52,249 nucleotides of DNA, taken from positions 1 through 52,249 of IMG/VR virus record IMGVR_UViG_3300045282_000164; one strand, given 5' to 3'. The stretch is from a virus. Shown in pieces: positions 8,792 to 15,117 of the stretch (the stretch's first letter is position 1; the number at the start of each line of letters is the position of its first letter). The notes below the pieces were generated by a model. That model was not told where the DNA came from, made no database searches, and saw nothing but the letters and a program-made list of their open reading frames with translations. The translations under genes and the position numbers were made by a program.

Positions 8792-9208
8792 ATGGTTAAA
8801 CTAAGTGTCATTTTGGCCGTGTTCTTGTTCGCTTCAGTTGCCGAGGCTCAGATCGTGACCTGTGTTCCCACTTACGCCAAGGGATGTGTGCTTACCTTGT
8901 CTTGGCAAAACAACCCTGCACCAGATGGTGCCTATCTAGGCTTGCATGTTTGGCGCAAGCTCAACACGACAACTTACCCAACGACACCATTTGCCACACT
9001 AGGTCCTAACATTACGAGCGTAGTGGACACAACCCTGGCGCAAAGTCCTACCGTAGCCAATAATTATACCTACGTGGTGACGGCCTTTAATAGCTCAGTT
9101 GTTGGCATTAACCAGGAATCACAGGTGTCAAACGAGGTTGCCTACACCGTGCCAGTGTTGCCTGTGATTAATGTTCCTATCGCGCCTTCTAATGCGAGGT
9201 TACAATGA
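8792..9208 (+). CDS. Exported Fn3-like protein
   Basis: 138 residues from ATG 8792, placed by the GGGAGGG ribosome site. It has a signal peptide ending VAEAQ before IVTCVPTYAKGC. The mature part is an Fn3-like fold: VLTLSWQNN, then YLGLHVWRKLN, NYTYVVTAFNSS, and QVSNEVAYTVP, followed by a Pro-rich tail. It likely acts extracytoplasmically as a binding module. It is the second Fn3-type exported gene in a row, and its stop overlaps the lipoprotein start. Confidence 0.65.
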   Translation: MVKLSVILAVFLFASVAEAQIVTCVPTYAKGCVLTLSWQNNPAPDGAYLGLHVWRKLNTTTYPTTPFATLGPNITSVVDTTLAQSPTVANNYTYVVTAFNSSVVGINQESQVSNEVAYTVPVLPVINVPIAPSNARLQ

Positions 9209-9507
9209 AATATTTATGGATTCTGTTGCTGTTATGCTCGGGTTGCGTCGATATGTTTACCGCCAAAACACAAGCCACTTACACCATATCACCGGACGGC
9301 AAGACAATCTCTTACATCTCGAATAAAGAACAGCAAGGGTTAAAACTCCACCTTGAGGAAGTCAACGGCAAACCGACTGTCGTAGACATCTCCGTCGATA
9401 AAGCCGACACACAGCAAGAGGCAATCGCAGCGGCGCTCCAGACTCAGCTCGGGTTACAGCAGATTATTAAGGGATTGTTAGATAAGGCAGCGCAGGGAGG
9501 AAAGTGA
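9205..9507 (+). CDS. Lipoprotein (outer-membrane spanin-like candidate)
   Basis: 100 residues. MKYLWILLLLCSGC is a signal sequence with a lipobox (L-C-S-G-C), predicting lipidation at Cys14 and export to the outer membrane. The mature chain has a short beta region (YTISPDGKTISYIS) and a helical C-terminus. A lipoprotein near holin, coiled-coil membrane protein and lysozyme fits an o-spanin or a superinfection-exclusion lipoprotein; the sequence does not decide. Coupled to the tiny gene at 9504. Confidence 0.65.
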   Translation: MKYLWILLLLCSGCVDMFTAKTQATYTISPDGKTISYISNKEQQGLKLHLEEVNGKPTVVDISVDKADTQQEAIAAALQTQLGLQQIIKGLLDKAAQGGK

Positions 9508-9575
9508 TTCTCTTTGCTGCCGGGTTTCTTGCGGGGATTGTCTTTATTATATTCGTATCGATGTTTCTAAGATGA
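9504..9575 (+). CDS. 23-residue membrane peptide
   Basis: GTG 9504 overlaps the lipoprotein stop (GTGA) and its own TGA overlaps the next ATG (ATGA). A GGAGG ribosome site lies four bases before it. The product, MILFAAGFLAGIVFIIFVSM plus three residues, is almost entirely one membrane helix. The tight coupling on both sides argues that it is translated. It may help lysis or simply link translation of its neighbours. Confidence 0.55.
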   Translation: MILFAAGFLAGIVFIIFVSMFLR

Positions 9576-9841
9576 TTCTAGCACTACTTTTAGCCGTTCA
9601 AATTCTCATGGGAGAAGTAAAGCGCGACCCGCACCAGGTAGTTCTATTCCGCAAGGATAACCCTTGTCCCTCAACTGGCCACACAATAGGTGCTTGTCCT
9701 AATTATGTTGTCGATCATATCGTGCCGCTGTGTTGGGGCGGCGCCGATTCTCCTAACAATATGGCTTGGGAAAAGCAGGCAGACTCATACAAGAAGGATG
9801 TGTTCGAGCGGCAGGCCTGTGCGATGAAAAACAAGAAGTGA
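9572..9841 (+). CDS. Small HNH nuclease with possible signal sequence
   Basis: 89 residues. The core CPNYVVDHIVPLCWGG followed by DSPNNMAWE and a Lys/Glu helix ending ERQAC is the HNH pattern: D-H at the first metal site, N-N in the second. Two Cys pairs flank it. The hydrophobic start MILALLLAVQILM looks like a signal peptide, as in a known family of short exported HNH proteins, so the nuclease may act in the periplasm. Coupled to the 23-residue peptide by ATGA. Confidence 0.7.
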   Translation: MILALLLAVQILMGEVKRDPHQVVLFRKDNPCPSTGHTIGACPNYVVDHIVPLCWGGADSPNNMAWEKQADSYKKDVFERQACAMKNKK

Positions 9842-9878
9842 AAATTCGTTCCCGGCCCAAAAAACAAAAAGGAGTCTT

Positions 9879-10127
9879 ATGAAGCGTGGGCCATCGAAGA
9901 TATTTGATAGAGTCAATAATCGGCGCTGTGAACTCATCAATAAGAAATTTGGTGAAGGGTTGTCGCCTCGCGAAGAAAAAGTTTTTGATTATATTCAAAA
10001 TCACACTATGAATTTACTTGATGAGCTACATTTTCCAATGCCCTGGCGTGGATTAGAGGAAACCATATGGAGGTTTAAGCAAATTCGCCGCGTAATGTAT
10101 CCGAAAGGCGAGAATTATCCTGGTTAA
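9879..10127 (+). CDS. Hypothetical protein
   Basis: 82 residues, basic and helical, with MPWRGLEETIWRFKQIRRVMYP near the end (cited in part: PWRGLEETIWRF). A clear AAAGGAG ribosome site lies before the ATG. No family recognised. It is the last gene before the structured RNA and the lysozyme. Confidence 0.6.
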   Translation: MKRGPSKIFDRVNNRRCELINKKFGEGLSPREEKVFDYIQNHTMNLLDELHFPMPWRGLEETIWRFKQIRRVMYPKGENYPG

Positions 10128-10134
10128 AGGAGTC

Positions 10135-10193
10135 CGTGGGGCTGGCTTGCCACGTGCCCGGCGCAGTTCCGGCGGTTGTAAGCCCTCCCCACG
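10135..10193 (+). ncRNA. Candidate structured RNA upstream of lysozyme
   Basis: A 59-base GC-rich element in a non-coding gap. Outer helix CGTGGGG (10135-10141) pairs perfectly with CCCCACG (10187-10193). After a 2x2 internal loop, GGCTTGC (10144-10150) pairs with GTAAGCC (10178-10184) with one G-U. Inside, CCGG 10158-10161 can pair with CCGG 10169-10172. No T-tract follows, so it is not a simple terminator. I do not recognise it as tRNA or a named motif. Confidence 0.45.
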
Positions 10194-10205
10194 TATTAGC
10201 TAATA
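10194..10205. promoter_or_regulatory. 12-bp perfect palindrome TATTAGCTAATA
   Basis: TATTAGCTAATA is fully self-complementary and lies between the structured RNA and the lysozyme start. It resembles the ATTAGT/ACTAAT dyads in the promoter regions at 11896 and 22291, so it may be an operator. The binding protein is unknown. Confidence 0.35.
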
Positions 10206-10237
10206 GAACTACGTTCGCATATTAAACTAAGTTGTCA

Positions 10238-10669
10238 ATGATTTTGGCTAATCTTGAATCGTTTTTAATTCGTCACGAGGGGAACCGGCTCAAACCTTAC
10301 CTTGATACCGTGGGCAAGATCACCATTGGGATAGGCCGTAACCTTACCGATGCTGGTATCTCGCCGGCCGAATCTCATTACCTGCTGTGCAACGACATAA
10401 GCAAGACAATCGCCCAATGTCGGCAACAGCTTCGGTGGTTTGACTCGCTTAATGGACCTCGGCAGATGGTAATCATAGATATGGTTTTCAATATGGGGAT
10501 TGGCCGTTTTCTAGGCTTTCATGATACTATCGCTGCGATTGAAGAGGGAGATTACAAGCTTGCAGCTTCTCGGATGCTTGACTCGAAATGGGCATTGCAA
10601 GTTGGGCAGCGCGCGCTTGAAGACGCAAACATATTTTTGACCGGGGAATATGTTGAAGGGACTGTTTAG
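10238..10669 (+). CDS. Endolysin, T4-type lysozyme (GH24 muramidase)
   Basis: 143 residues from ATG 10238; a TTG at 10232 is also in frame. Glu14 (HEG), Asp23 (YLDTVG) and Thr29 (TIGIG) have the exact 9- and 15-residue spacing of the T4 lysozyme catalytic triad E11-D20-T26. Size is close to the usual 145-165. It hydrolyses the MurNAc-GlcNAc bond of peptidoglycan. No signal peptide is present, so release depends on a holin (candidate at 7887). The last 143 bases overlap the minus-strand HAF-repeat gene tail to tail. Confidence 0.92.
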   Translation: MILANLESFLIRHEGNRLKPYLDTVGKITIGIGRNLTDAGISPAESHYLLCNDISKTIAQCRQQLRWFDSLNGPRQMVIIDMVFNMGIGRFLGFHDTIAAIEEGDYKLAASRMLDSKWALQVGQRALEDANIFLTGEYVEGTV

Positions 10670-11756
10670 GGTCTGTGGGCACGTCTTTCGCAGACACCGT
10701 TGATTGAGTCGCTATAAACCCACCGCTTGCTCTCTTGCACTCGCTCGGCAGATGGGGCGGCAAGCAGTTTAGAGAAGCAACGTATTGCCCTGCAAGCTGG
10801 CCATTGTCATTTAAACCGTTGATATCATACTGCGCAATGAGTCCATTGATCGTAGGCGGCAAGCTAATTAGATAGAACGCACCATCATCCACGAGATACC
10901 AACCGAACTGTCCTATCTCATTGGTGTAAAGCATGACGCTTTGCCCCAAGTTATTCAGATCCACTATCTCAACACTCGAGCCCCCAGGCATAAAGTCAAA
11001 TGAGGGCGGGAATGGAAAATCCCAAATCCCGTTGTCATAGATAAACCAATAATGGGCCACGGTGTTGAACGTGTTGGGGTCGTACATGGTGAAGTCACCC
11101 AAAATCTGGTTGTGATTATTAATTGCCCACAAGGTTGTATAGCTATTCGCCACGGGCACATCAAACGGCAGATATAGATTTTGCGAGGAGTTATTGTACC
11201 AGCAAAAACCATGGATCCGGGTAGGACCGAACTGGTTAGGGTTTGTGAACGGGTTGACGTACTGGCCGCACACATCACCGTAATCGTTGGCACCAAAGCC
11301 GAGGGTGCTCTGAGCGCCTGGAAACATTAGCAGGGTGTATTGACCGATCTTGTTAAACAAAAACCCCATCTCATTACCGGCACTATCCGCGCATAGGCCG
11401 GCTGCATCGGCGCGGGCGTTGATTGTAGTAGCTCCTACCTGAGTAGGCCCGCCACCACAGTCAAGCGTTCTAGTTTGGCCATTGGTGTAGCGGACGGCGT
11501 TGGCCATGACTAGATCACCGTTGTTGTTGATGTCCTGTAAGGCGACCGCGGTCGTTTGGATAGTGTAAGGTATGACTTGAGAATAGGCAGGGATGGCGAT
11601 CAACAGCAGCAAGACAGGTAATAGTAGTTTGGCAGCGTCCTTTTTCGCTGCCTCTTTCATTTCCTCCCGCCAAACATGCACGAGCCCATTAAACACTTGA
11701 ATCAGGTTAGCCATATTATGACCCCAGGCTTCCAAATCCTTTAAAATCTGTTCCAT
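10527..11756 (-). CDS. Exported HAF-repeat protein (moron-like)
   Basis: 409 residues from ATG 11756. An alternative start at 11660 (residue 33, GGGAGGAA just before) gives a classical signal peptide MKEAAKKDAAK then a hydrophobic core ending IPAYSQ. The mature part has imperfect HAF-type beta repeats: INNNGDLVMAN, GANDYGDVCGQY, INNHNQILGDF, LNNLGQSVMLY, LNDNGQLAGQY. Such repeats occur in secreted bacterial proteins, notably of Acidobacteria. It is the only long minus-strand gene, so a moron carried for host benefit or surface change is plausible. The last ~48 residues are antisense to lysozyme. Confidence 0.75.
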   Translation of the reverse strand: MEQILKDLEAWGHNMANLIQVFNGLVHVWREEMKEAAKKDAAKLLLPVLLLLIAIPAYSQVIPYTIQTTAVALQDINNNGDLVMANAVRYTNGQTRTLDCGGGPTQVGATTINARADAAGLCADSAGNEMGFLFNKIGQYTLLMFPGAQSTLGFGANDYGDVCGQYVNPFTNPNQFGPTRIHGFCWYNNSSQNLYLPFDVPVANSYTTLWAINNHNQILGDFTMYDPNTFNTVAHYWFIYDNGIWDFPFPPSFDFMPGGSSVEIVDLNNLGQSVMLYTNEIGQFGWYLVDDGAFYLISLPPTINGLIAQYDINGLNDNGQLAGQYVASLNCLPPHLPSECKRASGGFIATQSTVSAKDVPTDPKQSLQHIPRSKICLRLQARAAQLAMPISSQASEKLQACNLPLQSQR

Positions 11757-11762
11757 CTTCTT

Positions 11763-11861
11763 TTATCTTTCCTCCATAAGCTCACTCTGATAATCATTGC
11801 GTCCGATATATTCAAGTGCTCCCTTAAGTCTGCTCACTTCGGGTAGTTCCATGAATGCCAT
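11763..11861 (-). CDS. Small ORF upstream of HAF-repeat gene
   Basis: 32 residues (MAFMELPEVSRLKGALEYIG plus 12 more). Its stop is 6 bases from the HAF gene start, and the GGAGG site for that gene lies within its last codons, suggesting coupling. Its own ribosome site is weak. Could be a leader peptide. Confidence 0.4.
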   Translation of the reverse strand: MAFMELPEVSRLKGALEYIGRNDYQSELMEER

Positions 11862-11892
11862 AAAAAATAATGCCTCAACTTGAAAATACTTG

Positions 11893-11921
11893 TTGACTAA
11901 TTAGTAATTAGCCATTATATA
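11893..11921 (+). promoter_or_regulatory. Strong sigma70-like promoter for the early operon
   Basis: TTGACT (11893-11898), 17-base spacer, TATATA (11916-11921). Expected transcription start near 11928, then ribosome site AAAGGAG and ATG 11960. The perfect palindrome ACTAATTAGT (11896-11905) overlaps the -35 box, in the right place for a repressor site. This promoter probably drives the long run of small genes to about 18.2 kb. Confidence 0.75.
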
Positions 11922-11959
11922 TTGACCATGAGTAAAGCACATAAAGGAGCCTATAGCAT

Positions 11960-12172
11960 ATGAGCATCGATAAAACAAAGACCTGTCTTTTACCTCACTG
12001 CAAGAAGCACCCGTTTTGCCGTGGGCTTTGCCGGGATCATTACCAATACGCCATGCTGCGAGCCCGGCAAGGCAAGATCGATCTGAAGGAACTTGAACGA
12101 CTTGGTAAGATTCTCCCGAAAAAGACATCAGGTATGGCGACCAGCAAATATTTCGCTGACGCCGCCGTATGA
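11960..12172 (+). CDS. Small Cys/His-rich protein
   Basis: 70 residues. N-terminal pattern CLLPHCKKHPFCRGLCRDHY has four Cys and three His spaced for zinc binding, then a basic helix. Similar short proteins are common at the start of phage early operons. Preceded by AAAGGAG. It overlaps the next gene by 4 bases. Nucleic-acid or protein binding is inferred. Confidence 0.7.
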   Translation: MSIDKTKTCLLPHCKKHPFCRGLCRDHYQYAMLRARQGKIDLKELERLGKILPKKTSGMATSKYFADAAV

Positions 12173-12534
12173 GGGACATGAACAAAAAGAAGGCTCACGA
12201 CGCTCGCCGTCACCGTGAGCGCATGGCAAAGGATCTCAAGTATCGTATGCGTAAAATCTTCAACACCATAAATCACCGCTGCAATACGACCCAGCACAAA
12301 TCGTCGAAATACTATAACGGCAAGGGCATTCAGAACTTCCTGACGGTGAAGGCTCTCTGCGCGTTGTGGCAAATGTATGACGCTGGGAAAATGGTGAGGC
12401 CTTCGATAGATCGTTACAACTCCGATGGACATTATGAGATTGCTAACTGTCGATTTGTTGAACTGTCGGAGAATGTATCGCGTGCAGCTCGTAAATACTG
12501 GCGTGCGCAAGAACTGATGAGGGTGGGGCAATGA
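12169..12534 (+). CDS. HNH-like (His-Me finger) protein
   Basis: 121 residues from ATG 12169 (ATGA overlap). A second ATG at 12178 follows GAGGG. It has INHRCNTTQHKSSKYYNGKG, then PSIDRYNSDGHYEIANCRFV and a final Ser/Glu/Asn helix. The D-R-x-N/D-G-x-Y-x-x-x-N-C-R block is the one seen in the HNH gene at 1147-1653. It may be a homing-type endonuclease or a derivative. Coupled into the early operon on both sides. Confidence 0.7.
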   Translation: MRDMNKKKAHDARRHRERMAKDLKYRMRKIFNTINHRCNTTQHKSSKYYNGKGIQNFLTVKALCALWQMYDAGKMVRPSIDRYNSDGHYEIANCRFVELSENVSRAARKYWRAQELMRVGQ

Positions 12535-12698
12535 CAATAGGTACACTTATCTGGCTTTTGATTTCCTACGTTCCAATACCAACAGGTGGGCAAACCATTA
12601 AGGTAGAAGCTCACATAACTAAGCAGGGTTGCCAAGCAGCTGTGAAAAAATTGGATAAAATTGAAGCTTGGTGCGTTGAAGCAACCTTGAAGGACTGA
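12531..12698 (+). CDS. Small membrane-anchored two-Cys protein
   Basis: 55 residues starting MTIGTLIWLLISYVPIPTGG, a hydrophobic anchor or signal. The C-terminal half has two Cys 14 residues apart (QGCQAAVKKL ... AWCVEA). The layout matches the 53-residue protein at 20194, suggesting paralogs with an extracytoplasmic disulfide. ATG overlaps the previous stop (CAATGA). Confidence 0.6.
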   Translation: MTIGTLIWLLISYVPIPTGGQTIKVEAHITKQGCQAAVKKLDKIEAWCVEATLKD

Positions 12699-12699
12699 C

Positions 12700-12867
12700 A
12701 TGAAAAAGCTAAGCGAGGAAGTGGATGAGCTGTACATCAGGTTTATGGCTATCTACCCGGCTTCACCGGCTGATTCGCGTGATCCCAAATGGGTTGAATG
12801 TGTTGCGCTGTTTACTGAGATCATTTCGGCCTTGGAAAAGATCGAAAAGGAAAGGGGGGAGAAGTGA
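12700..12867 (+). CDS. Small helical protein
   Basis: 55 residues, charged: MKKLSEEVDELYIRFMAIYP, one Cys, and a Lys/Glu-rich end. ATG is one base after the previous stop. No family recognised. The coupled GTG of the next gene overlaps its stop. Confidence 0.55.
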   Translation: MKKLSEEVDELYIRFMAIYPASPADSRDPKWVECVALFTEIISALEKIEKERGEK

Positions 12868-13124
12868 ACGAACTTTGCGACTGCAAACTTAAACGCATTA
12901 CCAACATTCACGGTTATTATGATCCTGAGATAGTCTACTGCTCTGTTCACGCTCACGCCTTTGAAACCCTCGCCGCGCTCAAGGCGATAGGCACCTTGCC
13001 TGATGGGTACTGTTTTTGCCCGGCAGAGCTTGTCAAAAATAATATAAAGACTGGCAACGTGATCCACACTGGCGAATGTCTCCAGGCCCAGGCCGCGATA
13101 AAAGCTGCTGAAGGTGACAAATGA
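12864..13124 (+). CDS. Cys-rich small protein with Lar-like tail
   Basis: 86 residues, start GTG 12864 placed by the GGGGGGAG ribosome site. Cys clusters CDCKL and YCSVHAH, then CFCPAEL and HTGEC. The C-terminus QAQAAIKAAEGDK nearly repeats the end of the next protein (SAQAAIRAAEGEGK). A shared 13-base stretch supports a common tail, by duplication or recombination. Possible zinc binding. Confidence 0.6.
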   Translation: MNELCDCKLKRITNIHGYYDPEIVYCSVHAHAFETLAALKAIGTLPDGYCFCPAELVKNNIKTGNVIHTGECLQAQAAIKAAEGDK

Positions 13125-13363
13125 AACAAGGTAATCCAATCCTATGTACCGAAGCCTTGCCGTGTCCATTTTGCGGAAGCACACCGGAGATTGAACCTTG
13201 GCATGGTGGGGGACCAAGAAAACGAATGATAGCCTGCGCCGACGATTGGTGTGCCGTTTCTCCCCATGTAACCGGCAGTACGAAAGCCGTAGCCCTTGAA
13301 CGGTGGAATTGCCGCCGATCTGCCCAGGCCGCGATTCGGGCGGCGGAAGGAGAAGGCAAATGA
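13121..13363 (+). CDS. Lar-like restriction-alleviation zinc ribbon
   Basis: 80 residues. LPCPFCGSTPEIEPW, a second Cys pair (IACADDWCAVSP) and the closing ALERWNCR match the order of Lar-family proteins (CPFCG...C-x-x-C...A-x-x-x-WN-x-R). Lar proteins moderate type I restriction, so this may protect incoming DNA. ATGA overlap with the previous gene. It sits in the early operon, where anti-restriction genes are expected. Tail shared with 12864. Confidence 0.75.
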   Translation: MKQGNPILCTEALPCPFCGSTPEIEPWHGGGPRKRMIACADDWCAVSPHVTGSTKAVALERWNCRRSAQAAIRAAEGEGK

Positions 13364-13575
13364 TTGAAAAACTTTTCAATAATCCTCATCTACTCCATCA
13401 AACCGCTGATAGTGACAGCGATCTTCCCGAAGCTCCTATAGCAGGCTGCATTGATGCCAATGGGACAATGGTCCTCTCACAAGAAGGCCGTCACATTTGC
13501 ATCAACAATAAGTCTGTCCCGGAACTTTGTAAATTACTCAAGCAGCTTGCTACCGTTCCACCAGCAAAGAAATAG
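13360..13575 (+). CDS. Hypothetical protein
   Basis: 71 residues from ATG 13360 (ATGA overlap; AAGGAG before). Has CIDANGTMVLSQEGRHICINN, which may form a small beta unit, then a Leu-rich helix. No family recognised. Confidence 0.55.
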   Translation: MIEKLFNNPHLLHQTADSDSDLPEAPIAGCIDANGTMVLSQEGRHICINNKSVPELCKLLKQLATVPPAKK

Positions 13576-13579
13576 TCAC

Positions 13580-13834
13580 ATGAAACCCCAAACCACATTT
13601 GTCTACCTCGACAGCACAACGATTCACGCTGTACCCCATGCCCTCGGCCCCTCGCCGGATGATATCGCAGACCACATGGAAGTCATTTCTAACGGCATCG
13701 AGGCTGGCGGTAGCTCGTTTCAGTTGAGTGATGGTGGTCTGATTTATCTGCTCCTCTTCTTTGTTATTCTTATCGTGCTGAGTCATAAGCCTAAGAGCCA
13801 ACGGCGTGCCACAACAAAAAACTATGGAGGTTAA
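13580..13834 (+). CDS. Small membrane protein with C-terminal anchor
   Basis: 84 residues from ATG 13580, 4 bases after the previous stop. A soluble N-terminus with SPDDIADHMEVISNGIEAGG is followed by one membrane helix (about 51-67, LLLFFVILIVL) and a basic tail. Unknown role. The predicted topology puts the basic end in the cytoplasm. Confidence 0.6.
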   Translation: MKPQTTFVYLDSTTIHAVPHALGPSPDDIADHMEVISNGIEAGGSSFQLSDGGLIYLLLFFVILIVLSHKPKSQRRATTKNYGG

Positions 13835-13836
13835 CA

Positions 13837-14010
13837 ATGGGAGACGGAGATCAGCGGTTATGCGAGCGATGCAAAGGAAGGAACGGAACGCTAGCCGAGT
13901 ATGATGTTCAACAAGACGATCAAACGCTGCCACCGCAGCATGTATGTAAATCGTGTGCTTGTGATGCCATGAAAATTAAAGGCTTGAGGGTTTGGAAGAG
14001 AAGGGATTAG
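13837..14010 (+). CDS. Small zinc-ribbon protein
   Basis: 57 residues. CERC near the start and CKSCAC near the end form a treble-clef or ribbon-type zinc site. A GGAGG ribosome site lies 7 bases before the ATG. Such proteins often bind nucleic acids or host enzymes. No specific family recognised. Confidence 0.6.
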   Translation: MGDGDQRLCERCKGRNGTLAEYDVQQDDQTLPPQHVCKSCACDAMKIKGLRVWKRRD

Positions 14011-14122
14011 GGCGGTAACGTCCGGTGTCGTTATGGCACTCGCCTAAAACTATGAGATTAACACACGGAGAGAACTGTTGGTCTGTTTTTGAACTAGCCG
14101 CCGATTACGGAAAGGGGAGAAT

Positions 14123-14311
14123 ATGACCGATTCATTTGAGTACATTAGAAACTATTATCACGTGCCGGCAAGACGTGGCGCTATCGTCACTTATAAGGGG
14201 CAACGGGGCAAGGTGACAGGCACGAGCGGCCAATATGTATTGGTAAAACTCGACTTTCCGAAACATTCGTTACCGTATCACCCTAAAGATCTTCAATGGG
14301 AGCAGGAGTAG
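14123..14311 (+). CDS. Conserved small phage protein
   Basis: 62 residues. YIRNYYHVPARRGAIVTYKG, then GKVTGTSGQYVLVKLD and SLPYHPKDL resemble a short SH3/KOW-like barrel found in many phages without known function. Ribosome site GGGGAG. An upstream 24-codon ORF at 14051 overlaps its ATG and may be a leader. Confidence 0.65.
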   Translation: MTDSFEYIRNYYHVPARRGAIVTYKGQRGKVTGTSGQYVLVKLDFPKHSLPYHPKDLQWEQE

Positions 14312-14346
14312 GGGCCAATCGTCACAAACCGAGGGAGGACAAAGCG
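14309..14346 (+). promoter_or_regulatory. Intergenic initiation cassette, copy 1
   Basis: From the stop TAG to the next ATG the gap reads TAGGGGCCA...CAAACCGAGGGAGGACA. The same layout recurs at 23603-23636 and 24019-24051. GAGGGAGGACA supplies the ribosome site. Confidence 0.5.
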
Positions 14347-14517
14347 ATGAGAATAGATTTAGGCAGAATGACAGAAGAAGAGATTTTTGAGCTAGTTCAA
14401 GAGGCCATTCCAAATTTAAAGGAAGAACATTTATACCCACTCTTGGACTTGATAGCGGAGACAACCACGAAAGAGGAAGCAATAGCCCATTTGGAGAAAG
14501 GAAAATCCGATGGCTAG
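14347..14517 (+). CDS. Small acidic helical protein
   Basis: 56 residues from ATG 14347, set by the GGGAGGACA ribosome site of the cassette. Acidic and helical (MTEEEIFELVQEAIPN, then TTTKEEAIAHLEKG). No family recognised. It overlaps the next gene by 8 bases. Confidence 0.6.
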   Translation: MRIDLGRMTEEEIFELVQEAIPNLKEEHLYPLLDLIAETTTKEEAIAHLEKGKSDG

Positions 14518-14755
14518 ACAAGATCCAACTGGCTCAGGCCATGATAGGGAAGTTGAGCAAATTGAGATGGCTAAACTAGAGCTACACGTGGAAGGAATAT
14601 GCGACGGCTATCCTAAATGCCTGAGTTGCGTAATCGAGGATACCGAATGGCGAAACCGTGAGGCGGCAAACCTTCTTTTCCCGCAACCCACGACAGAGCT
14701 AGACCAGCTCAAGGTTTTGGATTGGGCTTTTGACAGGATTATTGGGAAGCGATGA
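14510..14755 (+). CDS. Hypothetical protein with Cys cluster
   Basis: 81 residues. GICDGYPKCLSCVIEDTEW has three Cys within 10 residues. The end is helical (QLKVLDWAFDRIIGKR). Start overlaps the previous gene and its stop overlaps the next. Unknown function. Confidence 0.55.
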   Translation: MARQDPTGSGHDREVEQIEMAKLELHVEGICDGYPKCLSCVIEDTEWRNREAANLLFPQPTTELDQLKVLDWAFDRIIGKR

Positions 14756-15108
14756 GCACAATATTCTCCGCTCCTGCCATACTTACCCGCATAGCCTACC
14801 TCAAAGACGGCGGCCTATCTCTAGGCTTCGCCACCAATGAGCTGAGCGACGAGGACAAGGTTATCGCCTCGCGATTTCATCAGAAATTTGGGTGGGTGTG
14901 CTTTAAAGAGAATCAGTTTGTTGAAGAGGATTTGCCGACTACCGATGCCACGGATGAACAGAAGTCACCAGCACAAAGATTGAGGGCGGCGCTATTTGTT
15001 CTCTGGAAACAGCAAACCGATGGGCAGGAAACCAAAGAAGAGTTTGAATACTTCTATCGCCGCCAAATGGAAAGGGCGATCAACAGAGTGAAAAAACTTT
15101 TAGATTAA
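14752..15108 (+). CDS. Conserved phage protein upstream of SSB
   Basis: 118 residues. A beta N-terminal half (ILTRIAYLKDGGLSLGFATN, LSDEDKVIASRFHQKFGW) ends with EEDLPTTDA. Then come SPAQRLRAALFVLWKQ and FEYFYRRQMERAINRVKKLLD (cited in pieces). This arrangement is widespread in tailed phages and often lies beside SSB and recombination genes, without an assigned activity. ATGA overlap with 14510. Likely part of a DNA-metabolism cluster with the next genes. Confidence 0.65.
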   Translation: MSTIFSAPAILTRIAYLKDGGLSLGFATNELSDEDKVIASRFHQKFGWVCFKENQFVEEDLPTTDATDEQKSPAQRLRAALFVLWKQQTDGQETKEEFEYFYRRQMERAINRVKKLLD

Positions 15109-15117
15109 GGAGAAAAA

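Noticed and set aside
10135-10193. tRNA
   Set aside because: Acceptor-like stem but no T-arm sequence, anticodon stem or normal length.
14051-14125. 24-codon ORF before 14123
   Set aside because: No clear ribosome site; kept only as a possible leader peptide.
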